A DNA stretch of 64,000 bases from Bacteroidota bacterium (lineage in GTDB: Bacteria > Bacteroidota > Bacteroidia > Chitinophagales > Chitinophagaceae): positions 1 through 64,000 of the forward strand of contig JABDCE010000003.1 of NCBI GenBank assembly GCA_013288285.1, read 5' to 3'. Positions 1-7,843 of this stretch are shown in pieces. Each line of letters starts with the position of its first letter. Within the stretch, counting starts at the first letter, position 1. The notes beneath the pieces were generated by a model. The model was given only the letters and a program-made list of their open reading frames with translations, did no database searches and was not told the DNA's origin. A program made the position numbers and the translations under genes.

Positions 1-150
1 CCGATCCCGCATTGCTCTTGAAAAGTTTCTTCACCGCGCCGCTACCCAGTATGCACACGTATGCGCCTGACTGTATCTCCGAGGTAGAGAAGTTACGGCC
101 CTGGTCCAGCTTGGTATCGGTAACGGTCGTGAACTCATTAGGTGTAGCAG
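1..150 (-). pseudogene. MacB-type ABC permease periplasmic-core fragment in reverse orientation relative to its C-terminal half
   Basis: Reverse complement of nt 1-147 reads [49 protein letters not shown], matching the MacB_PCD pattern (...l..GR.fs..E...a..V.ilG..v...LF...). Frame is open to the window edge. Confidence 0.7.
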
Positions 151-653
151 CAGAGGAAGCAGAAGGACTGTTCCGCGTGATCAGGAAGCTGCCGCTGGGC
201 ACGGCAAACAACTTCACCGTGACGCAGAACAACGACCTCGTGAATGTGGTGCTGGACAGCATTAAGTATATACAGTGGGCAGCGGTGATCATTGGTATCA
301 TTACGCTGCTGGGATCGGTGATCGGGTTAATGAATATCATGCTGGTATCGGTAGCTGAACGGACCAGGGAGATAGGTGTGAGCAAGGCACTAGGGGCACG
401 CTCATCGGCAATAAAGAGGCAATTTCTAACAGAGTCTATCATGATCAGTGTGATGGGTGGCGTGGTGGGCGTAATATGCGGTATGTGCGTGGGTAATGTA
501 GTAGGTATATTCTTCAAGATAGGGTTTGTGGTGCCCTGGCTATGGATAATGGTAGGGGTGAGCCTATGCGCTTTAGTAGGCATCATATCCGGCATATACC
601 CGGCCATTAAGGCATCGAAACTGGACCCGATAGACGCGCTGAGATACGAGTAA
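141..653 (+). CDS. MacB/FtsX-type ABC transporter permease, C-terminal part (ORF track 12..653)
   Basis: [51 protein letters not shown]...[18 protein letters not shown] is a typical MacB/FtsX C-terminus. The N-terminal part of the ORF (before ~nt 141) is antisense of the periplasmic domain. Confidence 0.85.
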   Translation, partial: GVAAEEAEGLFRVIRKLPLGTANNFTVTQNNDLVNVVLDSIKYIQWAAVIIGIITLLGSVIGLMNIMLVSVAERTREIGVSKALGARSSAIKRQFLTESIMISVMGGVVGVICGMCVGNVVGIFFKIGFVVPWLWIMVGVSLCALVGIISGIYPAIKASKLDPIDALRYE

Positions 654-721
654 TATTATAGTGACACCTTAACTATAAACGTGGACGAAGCGTCCTGTAA
701 TCCAACCTAAAAAGCGGATAA

Positions 722-934
722 TCAATAAAGCACGCAGTTCCAAACCTCGCCGGTAACTACCGTATCATATCCCGTGCATGTATTCTTAGCGTTAGTCTTG
801 TATTGATAACCTAAATCCTTAGTGTAAACAACTGAACCATTGAACGTACAACCACAGTGATACTCCTTCTCGCAAGAGACGAAAGAGAACGAACAGAAAA
901 GGATAATAATAACAGTAAGAGTTACCTTTCTCAT
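722..934 (-). CDS. small putative lipoprotein
   Basis: 70 aa with signal peptide and lipobox-like SFVSC followed by a Cys-rich short domain. Confidence 0.5.
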   Translation of the reverse strand: MRKVTLTVIIILFCSFSFVSCEKEYHCGCTFNGSVVYTKDLGYQYKTNAKNTCTGYDTVVTGEVWNCVLY

Positions 935-1058
935 CTTTGGGCGGTTGTTAGATAAAGAGCGAATTTAGTTTAATTATCTTTGAAGGAAGAAACATTAGAT
1001 ATTTTTTTATTCAGCAATGAATCGTTCCTTTAAAAATAGAGTGACAAGATAATAAAAA

Positions 1059-1559
1059 ATGGAAAAACTACTCATAAAACAAGCCACAATTACTGACATA
1101 CCCCTGATAAAAAAACTGGCGATGCAGGTGTGGCCGCAAACTTACACCCCAATAGTAGGCGCCGAACAAGTGGCCTATATGCTGGACAAATTTTACTCCC
1201 AGGCCTCACTGGAACAACAAATGGGTGAAAAAAACCACTGGTTCCTGATCTGCTACTCTGATGGCCTACCCATAGCTTTTGCATCATGGGCGGAGCTGGA
1301 GACGGGCATCTACAAACTACACAAGCTCTATATAATACCTGACCAGCAAGGCAAGGGGGCAGGGCGAGCGATCATTGACTATATAACCGGGCAGATAAAA
1401 CAACTACACGCAACAGCATTGCACCTGAATGTGAATCGCTATAATGATGCAGCTATGGCCTTCTATGAAAAAACCGGATTCGCCAGTTTTAAAGAAGAGG
1501 ATATAGACATAGGCAACGGCTACTACATGAATGACTATGTGCTGCGATTGCCACTATAA
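1059..1559 (+). CDS. GNAT family N-acetyltransferase
   Basis: Contains LHKLYIIPDQQGKGAGRAIIDYI and LNVNRYNDAAMAFYEKTGF, typical acetyl-CoA binding and GNAT motifs. Confidence 0.9.
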   Translation: MEKLLIKQATITDIPLIKKLAMQVWPQTYTPIVGAEQVAYMLDKFYSQASLEQQMGEKNHWFLICYSDGLPIAFASWAELETGIYKLHKLYIIPDQQGKGAGRAIIDYITGQIKQLHATALHLNVNRYNDAAMAFYEKTGFASFKEEDIDIGNGYYMNDYVLRLPL

Positions 1560-1562
1560 GCC

Positions 1563-3002
1563 TTAGTGCGGGAGTATCACCACCTGCGCACGGTATGTAG
1601 CATCACCTGCATCAACCCTGACGATATAGTTACCAGCCGCGAGCGCGCTTAATGCAAACGTAACATTCTGCGCACTTGTGCCAACTACATTACGAGTGGC
1701 CACTACATTGCCTACCATGTCTACCACTGCTATGGATGCACCATTGCGGGTCCCAGGTACTGATACTGTGAAGGAGCCGGCAGAAGGATCCGGGAATACT
1801 TTAAGCGCAGCAGCACCTGCAACCTGTGGTACTGCATTGACAATAGTGGACGGACCTACCAGGCGGATGACATTGTTGCTCATATCTGCGATATAGACAA
1901 GGCCGTTGCCATCGACTGCTACTGACGCGGGTGAATTCAACTGCGCATTTACAGCCAGGTGACCATCGCCAAAATAGCCTGACGAATGAATACCTGCAAT
2001 AGTATTGATGATGCCTGAAGTGTTGACCTCACGTACATTGTTATTGCCCTGATCTGCGATGTACACATTGCCCGGACCATCAACTGCAACACCTGTTGGG
2101 TAATCGAGCATTGCGGACACAGCCGCACCACCATCACCACCAAAACTTGCCACACCATTCCCTGCGTAAGTGCTTATGGTATCTTTTGTATTGACCATGC
2201 GAATGACATTGTTGGCTACATCTGCTATGAATATATCGCCCGCAACATCTACAGCAACACCAGAAGGATAGTTGAGCTTTGCAGCGGAGGCAGGGCCTTT
2301 ATCGCCGGTATAACCACCATGGCCGAAGCTGAGACCAGCGCCGTAACCGGTACCAACAATAGTGCTGATAGCGCCACCAGGCGTTACTTTCCTGATCACA
2401 TTATTGAGCGCATCAGCGATAAATAAATTTCCGGCAGCATCGAGCGCGATGCCGAGCGGATGGTTCAGACGTGCATGAATGGCTGCGCCGCCATCGCCGC
2501 TGTAGCCTGCGGAGTCTGAACCTGCAACAACAGTGATGATGCCAGTAACCGCAGACACTTTGTACACTACATTATTATCCTGATCTGAAAAATACACATT
2601 GTTGACACCATCTACTGCAAGGCCATGCGGAGAAGTGAGCTTAACATTTGTAGCAGCAGAAGTGTCGCTCTTCGTGTAGCCTGCAACGCCAGTGCCAGCC
2701 AGGGTAGAGATAATACCGATATTATTGACTTTACGTACTACGTGGTTGCCCATATCAGCGATATAGACATTGGTATAGCCGTAAGTAGCGACGCCTATTG
2801 GCATATTAAACTCTGCAAGATAGTCGGGACCGCCATCGCCGGTATAACCACCCGTGCCGGAGGAGCCAGCACCATAGCCATTACCGGCATAGGTGACGAT
2901 ATACTGCGCCTGAATGTGTAATGAACTCAATACTAATGCAAACAGCAAAAAGGTATACTTTGGCTTCATAATATCTATTGAATATGTAAATAAACACGGC
3001 AT
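1563..3002 (-). CDS. NHL-repeat beta-propeller protein with T9SS C-terminal sorting domain
   Basis: Repeated GGYTGDGGPA..A.L..P.GVAVD..GNVYIAD..NNVIR units; C-terminus KVFPDPSAGSFTVSV...GNYIVRVDAGDATYRAQVVILPH. Likely start is the internal M at KPKYTFLLF. Confidence 0.88.
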   Translation of the reverse strand: MPCLFTYSIDIMKPKYTFLLFALVLSSLHIQAQYIVTYAGNGYGAGSSGTGGYTGDGGPDYLAEFNMPIGVATYGYTNVYIADMGNHVVRKVNNIGIISTLAGTGVAGYTKSDTSAATNVKLTSPHGLAVDGVNNVYFSDQDNNVVYKVSAVTGIITVVAGSDSAGYSGDGGAAIHARLNHPLGIALDAAGNLFIADALNNVIRKVTPGGAISTIVGTGYGAGLSFGHGGYTGDKGPASAAKLNYPSGVAVDVAGDIFIADVANNVIRMVNTKDTISTYAGNGVASFGGDGGAAVSAMLDYPTGVAVDGPGNVYIADQGNNNVREVNTSGIINTIAGIHSSGYFGDGHLAVNAQLNSPASVAVDGNGLVYIADMSNNVIRLVGPSTIVNAVPQVAGAAALKVFPDPSAGSFTVSVPGTRNGASIAVVDMVGNVVATRNVVGTSAQNVTFALSALAAGNYIVRVDAGDATYRAQVVILPH

Positions 3003-3352
3003 TAGAAATGCGGTGAACGCAAATCTAAAAAAAATACCGTGAACCTAACCGGTACAAGATAAGCGTTTCTTTCACATTTATCTATATACAGGAGAGATTT
3101 TCAGGGTTGTACAGCAGTTGATCCCCGCGAGTAGGTGCGAGAACTTTTGTACATATTCTTTGTTTTATCATCTAATTTAATTAATTGATAATCAATAACT
3201 TGTTTTAAAAATTGTAGATAAACAGGGCGTAAAAGTGAACAAAAAGTGTACACTTTCTTGACAGATACAGGATTCCATTTTCACCCGTGGCAATACATGT
3301 AAACAATCCGGTGCTTCAAAACACTACATTCAACCCCGCCGGGGTTGTACAC

Positions 3353-3418
3353 CTTACTTTCGTTTTTACCCCGGATTTCATCCGGGGCTATTCATAGTCA
3401 ACCCCTATCGGGGTTGTA
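3353..3418. repeat. palindromic intergenic repeat, family A copy 1
   Basis: cttactttcgtttttaccccggatttcatccggggctattcatagtcaacccctatcggggttgta; near-identical copy at 3681-3745; contains ccccgga/tccgggg hairpin. Confidence 0.8.
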
Positions 3419-3460
3419 TATTAAGTTAAGTAATATTGCGTTTCATAAGACTACATTCAA

Positions 3461-3519
3461 CCCTTTCAGGGCGTATCGGCGTTGTTTCGAATTCGATAGG
3501 TGGTATCCATCCTTGTGAT
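3461..3519. repeat. intergenic repeat, family B copy 1
   Basis: ccctttcagggcgtatcggcgttgtttcgaattcgataggtggtatccatccttgtgat, repeated at 3583-3641. Confidence 0.8.
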
Positions 3520-3549
3520 TCCGATGGGCGATGCCCACCCCGCGTTATA

Positions 3550-3570
3550 GCGATGGGCGATGCCCATCGC
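3550..3570. repeat. perfect hairpin palindrome
   Basis: gcgatgggc-gat-gcccatcgc, 9-bp perfect stem; a second cgatgggcgatgccca copy lies just upstream (~3522). Confidence 0.75.
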
Positions 3571-3582
3571 TGTGAGATTTTG

Positions 3583-3641
3583 CCCTTTCAGGGCGTATCG
3601 GCGTTGTTTCGAATTCAATAGGTGGTACCCATCCTTGTGAT
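3583..3641. repeat. intergenic repeat, family B copy 2
   Basis: ccctttcagggcgtatcggcgttgtttcgaattcaataggtggtacccatccttgtgat; few differences from 3461-3519. Confidence 0.8.
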
Positions 3642-3680
3642 CATAATGGCTGTGGGATTTTGCCCTTACAGATTGTCCCC

Positions 3681-3745
3681 CTTACTTTCGTTTTTACCCC
3701 GGATTTCATCCGGGGCCATTCATAGTCAACCTCTATCGGGCTGTA
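3681..3745. repeat. palindromic intergenic repeat, family A copy 2
   Basis: cttactttcgtttttaccccggatttcatccggggccattcatagtcaacctctatcgggctgta; near copy of 3353-3418. Confidence 0.8.
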
Positions 3746-3765
3746 ACTTAATTCCGTTAAATCTG

Positions 3766-4599
3766 TTATGCCGCGCGGTTTTGTGAATCGGGGTTGCGGG
3801 GAGCGAGCAGGCCCATATCGATGGCGTTCTGTATCTGCTCTGGAGTGCCATAGTAACGGAAGATAGCTTCGATGTCTATCACGTCCTTAGGGTTGGACTG
3901 CTCGTTCTGATCCTGCTGCCGGAAGTATGCTTTTATGGCTGCTTCTTTTTCTTCGTCGGTCATTTCGGCTTGTCCGTTGGCTGCGTCTTCGGCATCTGCT
4001 GCCTGCGCTTGTTCTTCGGTGTAGGGTGGGTACATGGCATCCATCTCTTCCTGTTCCATGCGGAAACGTTCCTGCAAGTCGAGTTTGGCATCGTCCTGGT
4101 TTACTGATGGGACGGGAGTGAAGCCCATGCTGTTGAAATTTGCGGGTGCATGGGTATAGCTATAAATGGACGACTGCCTTGTGAAATACTCAGACATGTG
4201 CGGCGCCATTTGCTCTGCTAGTTTTGGATCGGTATGTTTTACCTGGTCGAGCAGGGACTGGAAGGATTCCATGCTTTCATTGAGTGTGGCGCGATTCTTC
4301 AGCTTATTGATGGAGAGCGTGAGTTTGTAAATAGTCTCTGCTTCGCTGCGGGTACATGGCTTCATGACGCGATGCTCTGATAATAAGCTGTCTGCTACAT
4401 GGCCGAGGACGTAGTACAACTTCTCTGAAATGATGGCTGGCATGTGCTGTGCGCTTTTGCGCAGGCGTTCCCAGTTGCCCTGGTTGGCCCAGTTGTAGAT
4501 GGTGGTGCGGCTGACGCCAAGCAGCTCTGCAATCTGTGTTTTGCTGAGGCTTGTCTGGAGATAGAGATTGCGTGCGTTCTCGTGCTGTGTTGTTTTCAT
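3766..4599 (-). CDS. HTH protein resembling a phage terminase small subunit
   Basis: N-terminal NARNLYLQTSLSKTQIAELLGVSRTTIYNWANQGNWERLR is an HTH typical of small-terminase/DNA-packaging proteins; the acidic C-terminal region is unassigned. Confidence 0.55.
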   Translation of the reverse strand: MKTTQHENARNLYLQTSLSKTQIAELLGVSRTTIYNWANQGNWERLRKSAQHMPAIISEKLYYVLGHVADSLLSEHRVMKPCTRSEAETIYKLTLSINKLKNRATLNESMESFQSLLDQVKHTDPKLAEQMAPHMSEYFTRQSSIYSYTHAPANFNSMGFTPVPSVNQDDAKLDLQERFRMEQEEMDAMYPPYTEEQAQAADAEDAANGQAEMTDEEKEAAIKAYFRQQDQNEQSNPKDVIDIEAIFRYYGTPEQIQNAIDMGLLAPRNPDSQNRAA

Positions 4600-4944
4600 A
4601 AACTTTAGTTTTTGTCAGTTAAAAATTATCAGTTAAAAAATTTTTGGGCAACAAAAGTAGATGAGAAAAACAAAACGCGCAAACGAAAGATACCCACAAA
4701 AAACGGGCTTTAATTTGCTGAAAGATGCGGTGGTGGCTGGCTACGGAGCAAAAACAAATTGTGGATATCTGCTTTGGGGGCTAAAAAAATATTTTGGCAA
4801 CTCTTATTTTTTCGTATTAAAATGGGTGAAGTTTTGGTAGTTAGATTGGAATTTCGGCAGCGGTTTCAGTTTTTAAGTGAAAAGTGATAAGTTAAAACCT
4901 AAAAGTAGAAAGCCGTCGTAAAGGAATAGGACAAAACGAAAAAC

Positions 4945-5020
4945 GCGTTCGGAAACGCTGTGCCGGAGCATCCGCGAAACATTCGCGGACGGGTACGGCC
5001 TTTCGGAACTATCGCGCCAG
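4945..5020. repeat. GC-rich hairpin cluster, candidate dispersed intergenic repeat
   Basis: Contains gcgttcggaaacgc and a perfect 8-bp stem tccgcgaa-aca-ttcgcgga (4971-4989) in otherwise AT-rich intergenic DNA. Confidence 0.4.
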
Positions 5021-5094
5021 ACGGCATCCTGCTCATTGATATTTTTTTTCGTATTTTTACAGTAGATTAAGTTCGTCAATCGAATCAGGCGCGT

Positions 5095-5322
5095 ATGGAC
5101 TATAAAGAATATATAGAATCGAAATCAGAGATCATGCTTGGTAAACCTGTAATAAAGGGCACCAGGATAACTGTGGAACTGATCTTAAGAATGCTGTCAG
5201 AAGGATCTTCTACAGAAGACATACTTGTTGCCTACCCGAATTTGCAAGCAATTCATATCAACGCAGTATTGGCATACGCGACCGATGTAGTTGCTAATGA
5301 AATGCTGATACCGGCGGCATGA
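5095..5322 (+). CDS. DUF433 domain protein, putative antitoxin
   Basis: MLGKPVIKGTRITVELILRMLSEGSSTEDILVAYPNL is characteristic of DUF433 (VapB45-like). Confidence 0.88.
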   Translation: MDYKEYIESKSEIMLGKPVIKGTRITVELILRMLSEGSSTEDILVAYPNLQAIHINAVLAYATDVVANEMLIPAA

Positions 5323-5663
5323 TCCTGGCCGATGAAAATATCCACAGCTTTATCATAACGACTTTACGGGATGCCGGTTTTAAGGTTATTTCTGTGCGGG
5401 AAGGTGCCAGCGGTATTAAAGACGACGAAGTTATCCGGATGGCCTTGCAGAACAACTGGCTGTTACTGACACAAGATAAAGACTTTGGCGAATGGGTATT
5501 TGCTCATCATATTGAGAACCTGACCGTTTTATTCCTTCGTTATTCCTCCAGCGATTTCAAGGACATTGCACAGACACTTGTTCATTTGCTGAGCAAACAA
5601 GTAATAGACCGTCCTTATTTTGCTACAATTACAACAAAGAAAATCAGGATAAGAAAATTGTAA
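5319..5663 (+). CDS. DUF5615 PIN-like protein, putative toxin
   Basis: MILADENIHSFIITTLRDAGFKV...DDEVIRMALQNNWLLLTQDKDFGE; acidic PIN-like residues; start overlaps the DUF433 stop by 4 nt. Confidence 0.88.
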   Translation: MILADENIHSFIITTLRDAGFKVISVREGASGIKDDEVIRMALQNNWLLLTQDKDFGEWVFAHHIENLTVLFLRYSSSDFKDIAQTLVHLLSKQVIDRPYFATITTKKIRIRKL

Positions 5664-5712
5664 CCCGTCTGACACCCTAAAAATGTTGTACTGACGGGTA
5701 GCCACCGATATT

Positions 5713-5741
5713 CATACCACGGAAAATCTTTCCGTGGTATG
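5713..5741. terminator. hairpin downstream of the TA pair
   Basis: cataccacggaaa-atc-tttccgtggtatg: perfect 13-bp stem, 3-nt loop. No long T-tract, so terminator function is uncertain. Confidence 0.5.
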
Positions 5742-5841
5742 GAAATATTGCGATTTTATATTTTGTGCAACTTGCTGAACCTTAGCTACTTAAAGTATGG
5801 CACGACAGTTGCAATTTCCATTGCGAACATAAAAACAATTC

Positions 5842-7749
5842 ATGAAACGAATCAGACTCGCACTATTCGCCATGGCTGCTTTATTAAGCACCCATGCCCA
5901 ACGATCATTTGCCCAGGCATTGAACTTCGGCGCCTACAGCTACATTACTTTAGGGGACATTGTAACCGACAACCAGTCGTATACCAAGGAAGCGTGGATA
6001 CGCATATCGTCATATTCCACGAACCAGGGGAACAACATCTTCAGCACATGGGACAGCCCGTTCTGGCTACAGAACGGAGTGCTCTCTGCCGCGAACAGCT
6101 ACGGCAGCGATCCTACATCGACTGTACAGGACACCGGCATACTGGCAATGAACCAATGGGTGCATGTGGCAGTAACTTATGACGCAGCGTCAACGACGAT
6201 GAAGCTCTATAAGAACGGCGTGCTGATAGCTACCAATACCAAGGCTCCCACTTACATTGCCACCCCGTTACAGATAGGCGCACAGAATTTTGGCGACTTT
6301 TTTGATGGCGGCGATATAGATGAAGTGAGATTGTGGAACGTGGCGCGCACACAGGCGCAGATACAGGCCAATATGAACTGTGATGTGCCCCAGCAAACCA
6401 ACCTGGTAGCGTACTATCGTTTTGACCAAGGCACTGCGGGCGCAGACAACACTGCACTGCTTAGTGCGTATGACTATAGCGGTAATGCCAATTGCGGTGA
6501 GATGGTGAACTTCAACCTCACCGGTAACACATCTAACTATATCACAGGCGCCATCAAATCGTGCAACAGCATTACGGTTGTTACATCGGCCCCAGGCACT
6601 ATAACCGGCTCATCGAGTGTTTGCGCGGGTTCTACCCTGACTTTGAGCAACTCTGTGAGCGGAGGCCTATGGAGCAGCGATGATCTGGACACAGCCATTG
6701 TATCTGCCAACGGCATAGTGAGCGGCTACTACGCTGGCACTGTGAACATCAGTTACAAAACATGTGGCGGCGCAGTAACAAAGGCGATAACAGTGAACCC
6801 AACTCCTGTAGTGACTGCAGCTGCCGGACTTGGCGCCATAGCTACTACTATTACCGGCGGCACTTCTCCGTACACTTATAGCTGGAGCAACGGATCGACA
6901 GCTGCGAACCTCAGCAGCCTGCTTACCGGAACTTATAATGTAATAGTTACTGACGCCAAAGGCTGCGTGGCTACAACATCGTCGTATGTAACCGGCACAG
7001 CAGTGACGCTGACCAATGCCATTACCACAGCACCATGCAGCAATACATATACAGGCGGCGACTGCCATAAGATATACCTGGGATATGGTGCGCAGTGTAA
7101 TGTACTGACCGCTAACCCTACAGGCGCATCTTCGTTTACCTATTCGTGGGCACCATCTACGCATCTGAGCAGCACCAACAGCAAGAGCGTGACGTTCTCT
7201 ACCACTACTGCGGGCGTGTATACCTATACCTGCACGGCCACTAACAACGGCCACAGTGTATCTGCTACAGTGACCATCTGCGTGAGCGATGCAGTAGACC
7301 ATAACCACTCTGGTAAGGTATATGTGTGTCATTACAACAGCAACCACACAAGCTGCCATACACTGTCAATGAACAGCGGCGATGTGGCCCACTTCCTTAA
7401 CTGCAACCACGGCGACTGTATAGGACAGGCAAGCGGAAGCTGCTCCGGAAGCTGGAGATCGGCAAACGGTGGTGATCAAGACGGCATGATACTGGTGAGC
7501 CAGGAACCAGGGGTGAATGTATTCCCTAATCCGTCAAATTCATCCTTCACACTGCAGGTGATGAGCGACAATACTACTGATGCTATAACTGCTACTGTAT
7601 ACGACCTTACAGGCCGCGTAATCAGTACAACGCAAAACCCAGACACAAGCGATGAGATAGTGATTGGCAGTGAGCTTGCTAACGGCATCTATATTGTGGA
7701 AGTGAAGAAGGGAACAATAAGCAAAATGGTGAAAGTGGTGAAGAACTAG
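5842..7749 (+). CDS. LamG/concanavalin-like secreted protein with T9SS C-terminal sorting domain
   Basis: SYTKEAWIRISSY...WVHVAVTYDAASTTMKLYKNGVLIA...FFDGGDIDEVRLWNVARTQAQI (LamG-like); C-terminus VFPNPSNSSFTLQV...GIYIVEVKKGTISKMVKVVKN. Confidence 0.9.
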   Translation: MKRIRLALFAMAALLSTHAQRSFAQALNFGAYSYITLGDIVTDNQSYTKEAWIRISSYSTNQGNNIFSTWDSPFWLQNGVLSAANSYGSDPTSTVQDTGILAMNQWVHVAVTYDAASTTMKLYKNGVLIATNTKAPTYIATPLQIGAQNFGDFFDGGDIDEVRLWNVARTQAQIQANMNCDVPQQTNLVAYYRFDQGTAGADNTALLSAYDYSGNANCGEMVNFNLTGNTSNYITGAIKSCNSITVVTSAPGTITGSSSVCAGSTLTLSNSVSGGLWSSDDLDTAIVSANGIVSGYYAGTVNISYKTCGGAVTKAITVNPTPVVTAAAGLGAIATTITGGTSPYTYSWSNGSTAANLSSLLTGTYNVIVTDAKGCVATTSSYVTGTAVTLTNAITTAPCSNTYTGGDCHKIYLGYGAQCNVLTANPTGASSFTYSWAPSTHLSSTNSKSVTFSTTTAGVYTYTCTATNNGHSVSATVTICVSDAVDHNHSGKVYVCHYNSNHTSCHTLSMNSGDVAHFLNCNHGDCIGQASGSCSGSWRSANGGDQDGMILVSQEPGVNVFPNPSNSSFTLQVMSDNTTDAITATVYDLTGRVISTTQNPDTSDEIVIGSELANGIYIVEVKKGTISKMVKVVKN

Positions 7750-7770
7750 AAGAAGTAAAATAGTTTTTCT

Positions 7771-7806
7771 AAAAGGGAGGGAATGCATCAGCATTCTCTC
7801 CCTTTT
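7771..7806. terminator. bidirectional intrinsic terminator between convergent genes
   Basis: aaaagggagggaatgc-atca-gcattctctccctttt: 16-bp stem with one G-T wobble, with A/T tracts on both sides. Confidence 0.85.
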
Positions 7807-7843
7807 CAATTTAAGGAATCAATGCGGCAATTGTATTTCTACC

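Noticed and set aside
3340-3750. Repeated units resembling a CRISPR array
   Set aside because: Only two copies of each repeat, nested A-B-B-A with unequal spacing, and no cas genes; better explained by palindromic intergenic elements.
4873-5079. 68-aa minus-strand ORF
   Set aside because: Overlaps a hairpin-rich candidate dispersed repeat; the peptide looks like translated repeat DNA rather than a gene.
5739-6182. 147-aa + ORF overlapping the LamG-like gene
   Set aside because: Out of frame with the clear LamG/T9SS ORF starting at 5842; no recognisable domain.
6667-7359. 230-aa minus-strand ORF
   Set aside because: Antisense to the well-supported LamG-like T9SS protein; composition typical of shadow ORFs.
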